DNA of 46,317 nucleotides from NCBI GenBank assembly GCA_017991595.1, contig JAGOQJ010000012.1, positions 1 through 46,317 of the forward strand. Reading direction: 5' to 3'. Below, piece after piece: positions 24,589-32,845 of this stretch. Within the stretch, counting starts at the first letter, position 1; each line of letters opens with the position of its first letter. The translations under genes and the position numbers were made by a program. This DNA is from Candidatus Didemnitutus sp. (GTDB taxonomy: Bacteria > Verrucomicrobiota > Verrucomicrobiia > Opitutales > Opitutaceae). Below the pieces are notes generated by a model, which saw nothing but the letters and a program-made list of their open reading frames with translations, ran no database searches and was not told the origin of the DNA.

Positions 24589-26214
24589 TCAGCGCGCGGA
24601 CGCCGGGTTCACGAGATCGACCTCGACCGCGACGCGGAAGCCGCGCTGCCGCGACCGTTCGCTCCGCGCCGCCTGCTCCACCACGCCCTCCGCGTTCAGC
24701 ACGGGGCCGTTGGAGCCCTCGGCTTCGCTGGCCAGCCACTCGGCGAGGCCGCCCTTGAGATTTTGAAACACGCCCGCGCCCTCGCTTCCGGCGAGGCGCA
24801 CCTCTTCGAGCGTGGGCAACCGCACCTTCCAACCGAGCACCCACCCGGCACGACGGCAAAACTCGGTGGCCTCGGCCAGCGTGACGGAATCCACGGGCTG
24901 CGTGCGGCCCGGATTGCGGCTCGGGTTGGAACTCATCAGGCGCGTGAACTCGGCCTGCAGCACCTCGGCCCTCAGCAGCGCGATCCCCGTTTGACCGGGC
25001 AACGGTGCGAGCTGTTCGTAGAGCCGGTCCTGGAGATTCGCGAGGTCGTCCGAACGCACGTTCAGGAACGCCAGTTGCATGCGCATCGCCTCGTCCACGC
25101 CCTTGGCCTTCGGCAGCCGCGCGGCGATCTCCTCGAGCTGGGCCAGAGCTTCGCGGATGGATTGCTGGGCCTGGAAAACTTCGCGCCGCCGCAGATGCTG
25201 CTCGGCTTGGTCGCGCAGCGTGACCGCGATCTTCAACGCATCGGCCGCCAGCGTGGTCTGGCGCTCGGATTCGATCTCCTCCAAACGCTCCATCGAGACG
25301 AAGCGGCTGCGGCCGAAACGCTCGTTCAGCGTGCGCTGCGCATCGGCGGCTTCGGCCAGCCCGGCAGCGGCCTCGGATTGGCGACCGCTGAGCGCGAGCT
25401 GGCGGGCCTCGGCCAGCTTGGCGTTGATCGCGACGTCGAGACCGTCGGCGCTGAGCGAGGCGATCTCGGCGTCGATGCGGCTCAGGGCGGCCAAATCGGA
25501 GTAGCGGGAACGCGGGAACTCGCGATTGAGCCGCTCCTGCAGCTCGCGCGCCTCGCGGTAGAGACCCAGCGCGGCGTCCCACTGCTTGTCCGTCACGGCG
25601 CGTTGCGCCGCGGTGAGTTTTTCCTGCAAAACTTTCTGAATAGGCTCGGCGGCCAGCCGCGCGACCTCCTGTTCGAGTCGCTGCTCGCGCTCGATGTTGC
25701 GCACGCCGCCGCCGGTGCGGTTGACGTCGCGCTGCAACTGCCACGCCTCGCGCCAGAGCTCGGCGGCGGCGGTGTTGTCCCCGGCGTTGCCCGCGGCCAC
25801 GGCGGCGCTCTCGCGCTCGAGGCTCAGCTGGACTTTTTCCTGCACGCGCAGGCGGTCGAGCTCGGCCTCCGTGCGTTGGAGATCCTCGACGTAGGAAGTG
25901 ATGGCGCGGCCGGATTCCTGCGCGATGTGGCGCTGGATGATGAGCAGACGCTCCGTGCGCGCGATGCGCTCGGCCAGGGGAAGCTCGGACTGGTTCGCCT
26001 CGGCGACCGCGGCCGCGGCTGCCACGCGCTGCTCCTGCAGCGCGGCGATGGTGGCGCGTTGCTGCTCGCGCAGCTCGGTCTTGCGCGCCTCCCGATGGAA
26101 GTAGGCCGCAGTCGCCGCCGCGATCACCAGCACACCGAACACGATCCAGCGCACACGCCGGGCGCGCGCAACAGTGGCACTACGACGATGCTCGGGCAGC
26201 TTGTCGAAATTCAT
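24589..26214 (-). CDS. Membrane-anchored coiled-coil protein with degenerate FGE-like domain
   Basis: The product is 541 residues from the ATG 26214-26212 (another ATG at 26226 adds four residues). A short basic cytoplasmic part and one membrane segment (about 23-38) are followed by a very long helical region rich in Ala/Glu/Arg/Gln (about 40-420). The end domain (about 430-541) resembles formylglycine-generating-enzyme/SUMF1-like proteins: 'EFTRLMSSNPSRNP', 'PVDSVTLAEATEFCRRAGW', 'VRLPTLEEVRLAG' and 'GLAEWLAS'. The domain is short and the usual active-site Cys pair is not seen, so a scaffold or binding role is more likely than catalysis. Its stop faces the EVE gene with a 6-bp gap. Confidence 0.75.
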   Translation of the reverse strand: MNFDKLPEHRRSATVARARRVRWIVFGVLVIAAATAAYFHREARKTELREQQRATIAALQEQRVAAAAAVAEANQSELPLAERIARTERLLIIQRHIAQESGRAITSYVEDLQRTEAELDRLRVQEKVQLSLERESAAVAAGNAGDNTAAAELWREAWQLQRDVNRTGGGVRNIEREQRLEQEVARLAAEPIQKVLQEKLTAAQRAVTDKQWDAALGLYREARELQERLNREFPRSRYSDLAALSRIDAEIASLSADGLDVAINAKLAEARQLALSGRQSEAAAGLAEAADAQRTLNERFGRSRFVSMERLEEIESERQTTLAADALKIAVTLRDQAEQHLRRREVFQAQQSIREALAQLEEIAARLPKAKGVDEAMRMQLAFLNVRSDDLANLQDRLYEQLAPLPGQTGIALLRAEVLQAEFTRLMSSNPSRNPGRTQPVDSVTLAEATEFCRRAGWVLGWKVRLPTLEEVRLAGSEGAGVFQNLKGGLAEWLASEAEGSNGPVLNAEGVVEQAARSERSRQRGFRVAVEVDLVNPASAR

Positions 26215-26310
26215 GGGTATCGACATAGTGCAACGTGGATTGCGTGTCATGGCAATGCGTTTGCAAGGTCCCGGGCTCGACATGCGATGACGAGGCGTTT
26301 TCGTGGCCTC

Positions 26311-27168
26311 ATGCCCGTCCAGCTCGCCATCCTCGCCCCCGGTCTGCTCGGTGCCTCCGTCGCCCGGGCAGCGCGGCATTTCGGCGCGGCGCAGCACATC
26401 ACCGTCTGGGCCCGCCGGCCGGAAGTCCGCCTCGCGTTGCGACGCGAGACCTGGCTCGACGCGGTGGCTGACACCCCCGGCGAGGCCGTGAGCGCCGCCA
26501 CGCTCGTCGTCGTCTGCCCGCCGGTCGACCGCATCGTGCCCCTCGTGCAGGAAATCGCGCCGGCGCTGACTCCGGGCGCGATCGTCACCGACGTCGGCAG
26601 CGTCAAGGCCGAGATTTGCCGGCTCGCCGCCGCCGCGCTGGGCGCGCGCGCGCGCTTCGTCGGCTCGCATCCGATGGCCGGTTCCGAGAAGACCGGTTGG
26701 GAACACGGCCGGGCCGACCTGTTCGCCCGGCGCACGGTGTTCGTGACGCCGCGGCCGGAGGAGACCGATCCGGTCGCCGCCACGGAAGTCGCCGCTTTCT
26801 GGCAAGCGCTCGGGGCTGAGGTCGCCAGCGTGGCGCCGGATGTGCACGACGAGATCGTGGCGCACATCAGCCACCTGCCGCAGATGCTGGCCTCGACACT
26901 CTGCGCCGCCCTCGCGAAGCGCAATCCCGGCTGGCGCAACTTCGCCGGCGGCGGCCTGCGCGACACGACCCGCATCGCCGGCAGCGACGCGCAGCTCTGG
27001 AAAACCATTCTCGAACAGAACCGCGACGAAGTGCTGCGGGCCCTGCGCTCCTATCAGGAGGAGTTGCACGGCATGGAGCGCGCGCTGGCCAACCGCGATT
27101 GGTTTGAAGTGCAGGCGATCCTCGAGCGCGGGCGCGCCTACCGCGACCAGTTCCGGCCGGCGCCGTGA
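26311..27168 (+). CDS. tyrA: Prephenate dehydrogenase
   Basis: The 285-residue protein starts at the ATG 26311, just before the NAD-binding fold ('LAILAPGLLGASVARAARHF', with Ala in place of the first Gly of GxGxxG). 'TDVGSVKAEI', 'FVGSHPMAGSEKTGWEH' and 'HISHLPQMLASTLC' are diagnostic of TyrA, which oxidatively decarboxylates prephenate to 4-hydroxyphenylpyruvate in tyrosine synthesis. There is no fused chorismate mutase or ACT domain, so feedback control by tyrosine through ACT is absent. The stop overlaps the GTG start of aroA, forming the first link of a tyrA-aroA-cmk-plsC operon. Confidence 0.93.
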   Translation: MPVQLAILAPGLLGASVARAARHFGAAQHITVWARRPEVRLALRRETWLDAVADTPGEAVSAATLVVVCPPVDRIVPLVQEIAPALTPGAIVTDVGSVKAEICRLAAAALGARARFVGSHPMAGSEKTGWEHGRADLFARRTVFVTPRPEETDPVAATEVAAFWQALGAEVASVAPDVHDEIVAHISHLPQMLASTLCAALAKRNPGWRNFAGGGLRDTTRIAGSDAQLWKTILEQNRDEVLRALRSYQEELHGMERALANRDWFEVQAILERGRAYRDQFRPAP

Positions 27169-28535
27169 GCGCGCCCGGCCCTTTCCCCTCTCCCGTGACT
27201 TCCCTGCCCTCCCTGCTTCCCATCCGTCCCTTCACGCGCCCGGTCCGCGGTGAAGTCATGCCACCGGGCTCGAAGAGCATCACCAACCGCGCGCTGCTGC
27301 TCGCGGCGCTCTGCCCGCATCCGGTGACGCTCACCGACGCGCTGTTCAGCGACGATTCGCAGATCATGGTCGAGGCACTGCGCGCCCTGGGTTTCACGGT
27401 CGAGGCGAACAGCGGCGCCCGCACGCTCCGCGTCAGCGGCCAGGAAAACGGCCTGCGCGCCGCGCGCGCGGAGATCTTCACCGGACTCGCCGGCACTGCC
27501 GCGCGCTTCCTCACCGCACTCTGTGCCGCCGCCTCCCAAGGCGTCTATGCGATCGACGGCACCGCGCGCATGCGCGAGCGCCCGATGCGCGGCGTGCTCG
27601 CGGCGCTGCGCGAACTTGGCGCCGAGGTGCGCTGCCTCGGCGCGGACGGTCACCTGCCGGTCGAGATCCACGCGCGCGGCCTGCGCGGCGGCCGCGTCGA
27701 GGTCGATGCGCAGGAGAGCAGCCAGTTCCTTTCCGCTTTGCTGATGGCCGCGCCACTGGCGCGCGCGCCACTCGAATTGGCGGCGGCCGGCCACGTGCGC
27801 CTGCCCTTTGTTCAGCTCACGGCGCGCATGATGGAGCAATTCGGCCAGCCCGCAGTGGCTCAGCCCACGCCGGGCTGCTTTCAAGTGCAGGCGCCGCACG
27901 CTTACCGGCTCGCGGGCGGCACTTACGCGATCGAACCCGATGCCAGCGCCGCCAGCTACCTGCTGGCCTTGCCGCTGGTCACGGGCGGCCGGCTGACGCT
28001 CGCCGGCCTGCGCCCGGCCGAGGAAAGCCTGCAAGGCGACATCCGTTTCACCGAGGTGCTGCGCGCGAGTGGCGTGAAGTTCACGCGCACGCCCGAGGGC
28101 TTGATCGCGCAATGGGACCGCGAATCCGGCCGCGCGGGCGTGACGGCCGATTTCGGCCCGTTCTCCGACACCTTCCTCACGCTGGCGGCGCTGACGCCGC
28201 TCCTCAGCGGCCCGACGCGCATCACCGGCATCGCGCACACGCGCAAGCAGGAGACCGACCGCGTCGCGGGCGCCGCCGCCGAACTGCGCCGCCTCGGCCA
28301 GCAGGTGATCGAGACGGAGGACAGTCTCGAGGTGCACCCGCAACCGCTGCGCTCGGACGTCGAGATCGAGACGTATGGCGACCACCGGTTCGCGATGAGC
28401 TTCGGCATCCTCGGCTGCCACGACCTGCACCGCGACGGCCGGCCCTGGCTCGCGATCAAGGACCCGGGCGTGTGCGCCAAGACATTCCCCGCATTCTTTG
28501 ACTTGCTGGCCCGCCTGCACGCTGGCTCACATTGA
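27165..28535 (+). CDS. aroA: 3-phosphoshikimate 1-carboxyvinyltransferase (EPSP synthase)
   Basis: The 456-residue enzyme joins phosphoenolpyruvate to shikimate-3-phosphate in the shikimate pathway. 'PGSKSITNRALLLAAL' (about 34-49) holds the substrate-binding Lys/Ser, 'LAGTAARFLTALC' and 'GTARMRERPM' follow the EPSP synthase pattern, and 'ARKQETDR'-type binding is represented by 'HTRKQETDRVAGAAAEL'; 'TYGDHRFAMSFGILG' closes the active site. The GTG at 27165 overlaps the tyrA stop, which favours coupling; a second GTG at 27195 would shorten the leader by ten residues. The next gene, cmk, begins 7 bp after the stop. Confidence 0.96.
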   Translation: MSAPGPFPSPVTSLPSLLPIRPFTRPVRGEVMPPGSKSITNRALLLAALCPHPVTLTDALFSDDSQIMVEALRALGFTVEANSGARTLRVSGQENGLRAARAEIFTGLAGTAARFLTALCAAASQGVYAIDGTARMRERPMRGVLAALRELGAEVRCLGADGHLPVEIHARGLRGGRVEVDAQESSQFLSALLMAAPLARAPLELAAAGHVRLPFVQLTARMMEQFGQPAVAQPTPGCFQVQAPHAYRLAGGTYAIEPDASAASYLLALPLVTGGRLTLAGLRPAEESLQGDIRFTEVLRASGVKFTRTPEGLIAQWDRESGRAGVTADFGPFSDTFLTLAALTPLLSGPTRITGIAHTRKQETDRVAGAAAELRRLGQQVIETEDSLEVHPQPLRSDVEIETYGDHRFAMSFGILGCHDLHRDGRPWLAIKDPGVCAKTFPAFFDLLARLHAGSH

Positions 28536-28542
28536 GCCACGC

Positions 28543-29208
28543 ATGGGCCACTCGCCGTTCCTCATCATCGCCATCGACGGAGGCGCCGCCTCGGGCAAGT
28601 CCTCGAGTTCGCGCATCCTCGCCGACCGGTTCAACCTGCTGCACGTCGACACGGGCTCGTTCTACCGGCATATCACGGCGGAGCTCCTCCGCCGCGGCGT
28701 GCCGCACAGCGATTTGCCCGCCTTGCAACACGCGCTCGGCGCGCTGCGCTTCTCCACCCAGCTTGAAGGCCGGTCCGCGCGCATGCTCATCGACGGGCAG
28801 CCGGCCGGCGACGAGATCCGCGGCGAACACGTCAACGCCCACGTCTCCCACTACGCCGCCATTCCCGAAGTGCGCCAAGCGCTGCTCGGCTACCAACGCG
28901 GCCAGGTCGACGTCGCGCGCGCCCAAGGTTTCCGCGGTCTGGTGATGGAAGGCCGCGACATCGGCTCCGTCATCTTCCCGGACGCGACGCTGCGCTTCTT
29001 CCTGCATGCCGATCCGGCCGAGCGCGCCAAGCGCCGCGCAGCCGAGGGCCGGCAGGATTCGATCGCGACTCGCGACCAGCTCGACTCCTCACGCAAAACC
29101 GCGCCGCTGCATTGCCCGCCCGGCGCCATCGACATCGACAGCACCCACCTGACGCTCGATCAGGTGGTCGAGAAGATGTCCGCCTTGATTCAGGAAAAAT
29201 TGCCCTGA
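28543..29208 (+). CDS. cmk: Cytidylate kinase
   Basis: The 221-residue enzyme phosphorylates CMP/dCMP for nucleotide and lipid precursor supply. The P-loop reads 'IAIDGGAASGKSSSSRILA', followed by 'LLHVDTGSFYRHIT' in the CMP-binding part and 'VMEGRDIGSVIFPDATLRFF', the classic Cmk signature. The lid segment ('RAKRRAAEGRQD') and 'IDIDSTHLTLDQVVEKM' are also typical. The ATG at 28543 was chosen because an earlier start at 28498 lies within aroA. In many genomes rpsA follows cmk; here plsC does, another common arrangement. Confidence 0.95.
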   Translation: MGHSPFLIIAIDGGAASGKSSSSRILADRFNLLHVDTGSFYRHITAELLRRGVPHSDLPALQHALGALRFSTQLEGRSARMLIDGQPAGDEIRGEHVNAHVSHYAAIPEVRQALLGYQRGQVDVARAQGFRGLVMEGRDIGSVIFPDATLRFFLHADPAERAKRRAAEGRQDSIATRDQLDSSRKTAPLHCPPGAIDIDSTHLTLDQVVEKMSALIQEKLP

Positions 29209-29246
29209 GCCGCCCCGTCATGGCCTGCACTCCCGCGCGACCGCGA

Positions 29247-29879
29247 ATGACTCCGTTCTACGGCTTCTTCCATTATGTGGTGAAGGGCTGCCACGACGCT
29301 TGGTTCCGCGGCGAAGTGACCGGCTTGGAACACATCCCCACGGACGGACCTTTCCTCGTCGCGGCGAACCACGCCAGCCACCTCGATCCGCCGTTCGTCG
29401 GCTGCCAGGTGCCGCGCCAGATGCGCCCTTTCGCCCGCAAGACGCTGTGGAGCGGCAAGGTTTTCAGCTGGTGGCTTGACCGGGTGGAATGCATCCCGGT
29501 CGACCGCGACAACGGCGATGTCGGAGCCATCCGCAAAGTCCTGCAGGCACTGCACGACAACCGCGGGATCATTCTTTTCCCGGAAGGCACGCGTTCGCCC
29601 GACGGCCACCTGCAAAAGCCGAAGGCGGGCGTCGGTCTCATGGCTTGCAAGACCGGCGCGCCCGTCGTGCCGGCGCGCATCTACGGCTCGTTCGAAGCGT
29701 TCGGCAAGGGCGCGAAGTTCCCGCGTTTCGGCACGCGCGTCGACGTCGTCTTCGGCCGGCCGATCACCGCCGCCGAATACGACGACCCGAGCGCAGGCAA
29801 GGAGCGCTACCAGATCGCGAGCGACCGCATCTTCGCTCGCATCGCGGCGCTGCCGCGGCCCACTTATCCGATCATCTGA
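29247..29879 (+). CDS. plsC: 1-acyl-sn-glycerol-3-phosphate acyltransferase
   Basis: The 210-residue membrane-associated enzyme of phospholipid synthesis carries the four acyltransferase blocks: 'NHASHLDPP' (the HX4D catalytic motif), 'VECIPVDRDNGD', 'LFPEGTRSPDG' and 'PVVPARIYGS'. It transfers a second acyl group to lysophosphatidic acid. Starting at the ATG 29247 gives the usual short hydrophobic lead ('MTPFYGFFHYVVKG'); an ATG at 29220 would add nine residues, and neither start has a strong ribosome binding site. It is the last gene of the tyrA-aroA-cmk run and converges with the hydroxy-acid oxidase gene. Confidence 0.93.
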   Translation: MTPFYGFFHYVVKGCHDAWFRGEVTGLEHIPTDGPFLVAANHASHLDPPFVGCQVPRQMRPFARKTLWSGKVFSWWLDRVECIPVDRDNGDVGAIRKVLQALHDNRGIILFPEGTRSPDGHLQKPKAGVGLMACKTGAPVVPARIYGSFEAFGKGAKFPRFGTRVDVVFGRPITAAEYDDPSAGKERYQIASDRIFARIAALPRPTYPII

Positions 29880-29912
29880 GCCCGCTGACGGCGGCTGGCC
29901 GAGACAGCCTAC

Positions 29913-31283
29913 TCAACCGGCGAGCGCATCGCGTGCGATCTCGCGCACGCTCGTGCAACCCGCGAGCCCCATCGTGAGATCAAATTCGGCCAACACGTTC
30001 GCGATCGTCTCGCGCACGCCCTGCTCGCCGGCCAAGGCGAGCCCGTAAACGTAGGGACGCCCGAGGCAGACCGCCGTCGCGCCCAGCGCCAGCGCCTTGA
30101 ACACGTCCGCGCCGCCGCGCACGCCGCTGTCGAGCAGCACCGGCATGCGCCCGCCCACGGCGTCGACGATGGCGGGCAGCGCATCCAGCGCCGCGATCTC
30201 ACCATCAATCTGCCGTCCGCCGTGGTTCGAGACGATCAGGCCGTCGAGCCCGAGCTGGGCCGCGAGACGCGCGTCGTCGGGGTGCAACACGCCCTTGAGC
30301 AGGATAGGCAACTTCGTGTGCCGGCGGAGAAACTTCACATCCTCCCAACGCAGCGACGGACGCGAATACGTGCCGACAAACCGCTGCACCGCCGCGCGCG
30401 GCTCGCCTGAGCCGAGGTTGCGCCACAGCCCGCCGGGAAAATTCGCCTTCTGCGCCAGTGCGGCCGCGATCGTTTGCCAGGAAAGCGGCGGCCGGGCCTC
30501 CTTGCCGGGCGAGTTCGGTGGGTAGGGCGAGTTCTCCGAACGAGCCGTTCTTCGCTGGGAATCCGTTGCCGGCTCGTTCGGAGAACTCGCCCTACCCGTA
30601 TCCGTCGCGCCCATCGCCCTCACCTCGCGCATGAACACCGGATCGCTGGTGTATTGCGCGATACCCAGTCCGCGCAGGAACGGCAGGTAACCCAAATCCA
30701 AATCGCGCGGACGCCAGCCGAGCATCGTCGTGTCGAGCGTCAGCACGATAGCGCTGCAACCGCAGGCCTCCGCGCGGCGCGCGAAACTCGCGACGACCTC
30801 GTCGGAGCGGCTCCAGTAGAGTTGGAACCAGCGCGGCGCCTCGCCCATCGCAGCAGCGCAAGTCTCCATCGACACCGAAGCCTGATTGGAAAAGATGAAC
30901 GGCACGCGCAGAGCCGCCGCCGCCCGGGCAACCGCGAGATCGGCATCGCGATGCGCCATCTCCAGCACGCCGATCGGCGCAAGCAACAGCGGCGACGGCA
31001 GGGACTGGCCGAACAGCTCGATCGTCAGGTCCCGCTGTTCGACATCGCGCAGGACGCGCGGGACGATCTTCCAGCGATCGAACGCCGCGCGGTTGGTCTC
31101 CATCGTCGTCTCGCGTCCGGCGCCGCCGGCCACGTATGCGAAGGCTTCGGGCGCCATCGCCTGCCGGGCCGCGGCCTCCAACTCCGCGGTGGCCACCGGC
31201 ACCGCCGGACGGCGTCCGCCCACCCCCGCGACATAGATTTCGCGCTGGCGCCGGCGGCCAAGGTCGGAATGCGAGGGCTCCAT
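29913..31283 (-). CDS. FMN-dependent 2-hydroxy-acid oxidase (lactate monooxygenase-like)
   Basis: The 456-residue TIM-barrel enzyme oxidises an L-2-hydroxy acid such as lactate with FMN. '[14 protein letters not shown]', '[18 protein letters not shown]', '[10 protein letters not shown]', 'WFQLYWSRS' and '[14 protein letters not shown]' follow the family order, and '[10 protein letters not shown]' contains the catalytic His. '[19 protein letters not shown]' binds the FMN phosphate. Residues about 230-255 are encoded by an inserted 78-bp palindromic element and are Pro/Ser/Arg-rich; they fall in the variable loop-4 region, where lactate monooxygenases and flavocytochrome b2 also carry insertions. 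A LysR gene lies 3 bp upstream and is probably co-transcribed. Confidence 0.9.
   Translation of the reverse strand: MEPSHSDLGRRRQREIYVAGVGGRRPAVPVATAELEAAARQAMAPEAFAYVAGGAGRETTMETNRAAFDRWKIVPRVLRDVEQRDLTIELFGQSLPSPLLLAPIGVLEMAHRDADLAVARAAAALRVPFIFSNQASVSMETCAAAMGEAPRWFQLYWSRSDEVVASFARRAEACGCSAIVLTLDTTMLGWRPRDLDLGYLPFLRGLGIAQYTSDPVFMREVRAMGATDTGRASSPNEPATDSQRRTARSENSPYPPNSPGKEARPPLSWQTIAAALAQKANFPGGLWRNLGSGEPRAAVQRFVGTYSRPSLRWEDVKFLRRHTKLPILLKGVLHPDDARLAAQLGLDGLIVSNHGGRQIDGEIAALDALPAIVDAVGGRMPVLLDSGVRGGADVFKALALGATAVCLGRPYVYGLALAGEQGVRETIANVLAEFDLTMGLAGCTSVREIARDALAG
30520..30597. repeat. 78-bp palindromic element inserted in frame in the oxidase gene
   Basis: Arms of 28 bp at 30520-30547 and 30570-30597 are perfect inverted repeats separated by a 22-nt loop (30548-30569). 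The length, 78 bp, equals 26 codons and keeps the reading frame open on the coding strand. Arms this long are far beyond chance and beyond a terminator. The layout recalls REP/REPIN-type elements, and the in-frame insertion recalls the Rickettsia palindromic elements. No second copy was found in this window. Confidence 0.85.
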
Positions 31284-31286
31284 CAG

Positions 31287-32240
31287 TCAGCCTTTCGTGC
31301 GCCGGCGCGCAGCAGACGCGGTCGGAGCGGCTTCCTGCCGGGCGTGCGACACGCGGCGGAATTCGGTGATGAAGTTCTCTGCCATGCGCCCGCCCGTGTC
31401 CGGCCGCCACACGGCGTGCAATTCCAGCAGCGTGTCCTCGCCGGTCTCCTTGAGCGGACGGATCGCGATGCCCTCGACGTGGAGCAGGCCGGGACGACCT
31501 CCGATGATGGAGACGCCTTGGCCGCCCGCCACCATCGCCAACAAGGACTCGTAGCCCTGCACCTCGACGATGCGCGAAGGCTTCAGTCCGCGGCTGCGCA
31601 TGAGCTCGGTGATGTAGCCGCGGTGCGTATTCGGCGTGGCACCACCGCTGATGCAGAGCAGTCGTTCGCGCGCCAGCTGGGAAAAACTGATGACCCGCTC
31701 GGCGGCCAGCGGATGCTGCGCGGACACGACCGCGGCCAAGGGCGTCGTGAGCACGGCGAGATGGTCGAATCCCTCCGGCAGATCGGGCACCAGCCGGGCG
31801 GGCACGAAGCCGACGTGGATCTCGCGCCGTTGCAGCGCGTGCAGCTGCGACGGCAGGTCCAAGTCGATGAGGTTCACCTCCACATCCGGGTAGCGCGTGC
31901 AATACGCGGTGAGGCACGCAGCCATGAAGCTCGCGGTGAGCGGGCCCATGTTGCCGACGGACAACCGACCGCGCTCGCCCTTCGCTGCCGCGCGCGCAAG
32001 CTGGATCGCCCGCTCCGCCTGCTCCAGGATGCGCCGGGCCTCGTCGAGGAAAACCGTGCCGGCCGGAGTCATCCGCACATGGGTGGTCGTGCGTTCGAGC
32101 AGGCCGACGCCAAGCTCGTCCTCCAGATTCTTGATCTGCTTGCTCAAGGCCGGCGTCGACAGATGCAACCGCTCCGCGGCCGCGCGGAAATTCAGCGTGT
32201 CCGCCACGGCGGCAAAATAACGCAGGTGTCTCAGTTCCAC
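31287..32240 (-). CDS. LysR-family transcriptional regulator
   Basis: The 317-residue protein starts with a GTG (32240-32238) directly before 'ELRHLRYFAAVADTLNFRAA', the LysR winged HTH, continuing 'LSTPALSKQIKNLEDELGV'. The effector domain follows ('GRLSVGNMGPLTASFM', 'IHVGFVPARLVPDLPEGFD', 'VAGGQGVSIIGGRPG'). The tail is basic. It lies 3 bp upstream of the hydroxy-acid oxidase gene on the same strand, so it probably regulates that gene and itself. It also diverges from the MarR/RND efflux operon, whose promoter shares the intergenic region, so it could influence efflux. Confidence 0.92.
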   Translation of the reverse strand: MELRHLRYFAAVADTLNFRAAAERLHLSTPALSKQIKNLEDELGVGLLERTTTHVRMTPAGTVFLDEARRILEQAERAIQLARAAAKGERGRLSVGNMGPLTASFMAACLTAYCTRYPDVEVNLIDLDLPSQLHALQRREIHVGFVPARLVPDLPEGFDHLAVLTTPLAAVVSAQHPLAAERVISFSQLARERLLCISGGATPNTHRGYITELMRSRGLKPSRIVEVQGYESLLAMVAGGQGVSIIGGRPGLLHVEGIAIRPLKETGEDTLLELHAVWRPDTGGRMAENFITEFRRVSHARQEAAPTASAARRRTKG

Positions 32241-32250
32241 GCCCGACTGT

Positions 32251-32263
32251 TAACCGGAGGTTA
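32251..32263. promoter_or_regulatory. Possible LysR-type operator palindrome
   Basis: TAACCGGAGGTTA has perfect 5-bp arms (TAACC/GGTTA) and a GGA centre; with the preceding T it also fits the loose T-N11-A rule for LysR sites. It lies 11 bases upstream of the lysR start in the gap between divergent lysR and marR genes. Confidence 0.4.
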
Positions 32264-32341
32264 TCAGCGAGCAAACAACAAAGTCATTCCGCCCGCGGGA
32301 GACGGGTGATAATTTCCACCGGCCGCCCGACGGCCTCCGTC

Positions 32342-32845
32342 ATGCATCCGCACTCCTCCATCCGCGAAACCCTTCAGCTGATCGCCCCTCAACCGGGCGG
32401 TCCGCACGAACTGCGCTACCGGGCGATCCTGCGGCTGCTCCTGCTGGGCGAGAACATCCACGGTGCCCTCCGCACCCGCCTCGCCGGGCAGGGTCTGACG
32501 CTCGAAGGATTCCACGCGCTGGCGGCGCTGCTCCGCATCGACCCGGCGCCCGCCTCGACCACCGTGCTGGCCGAGAAAACCGAGACCCCGCGCGCCCTGC
32601 TCAATCACACACTCACCCGGCTGGAGCTCTCCGGCCTCATCGTGCGCGAGCGCGACGCGACGGACCGGCGCGTGGTGTGGATCCGCCTTTCCACCTTGGG
32701 ACGCAGCACGATCGAGCGCGGTTGGGCCGCCTGCCATGATTGCTTCGACCAACTGACCGCGCCGCTCACCGGGGAGGAACTCATCCAATTCCTCAACGCC
32801 TGCACCAAAATCGACGCCGCCGCGCGCGACGCGTCCCTTTCCTGA
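32342..32845 (+). CDS. MarR-family transcriptional regulator
   Basis: The 167-residue protein begins at the ATG 32342. The winged HTH spans about residues 50-120 ('GLTLEGFHALAALLRI', 'STTVLAEKTETPRALLNHTL', 'LSGLIVRERDATDRRVVWI'), with the 'ERD..DRR' wing typical of MarR. A helical dimerisation part is at each end. The stop overlaps the next ATG (TGATG at 32843-32847), so it is translationally linked to the RND adaptor gene. A local repressor of the efflux operon that responds to a phenolic or drug-like ligand is the most likely role, by analogy with known MarR-RND operons. Confidence 0.9.
   Translation: MHPHSSIRETLQLIAPQPGGPHELRYRAILRLLLLGENIHGALRTRLAGQGLTLEGFHALAALLRIDPAPASTTVLAEKTETPRALLNHTLTRLELSGLIVRERDATDRRVVWIRLSTLGRSTIERGWAACHDCFDQLTAPLTGEELIQFLNACTKIDAAARDASLS

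Noticed and set aside
30520..30597. Reading the long inverted repeat as a transcription terminator
   Set aside because: It lies in the middle of an intact gene, has arms far longer than needed, no T-tract, and a length that preserves the frame.
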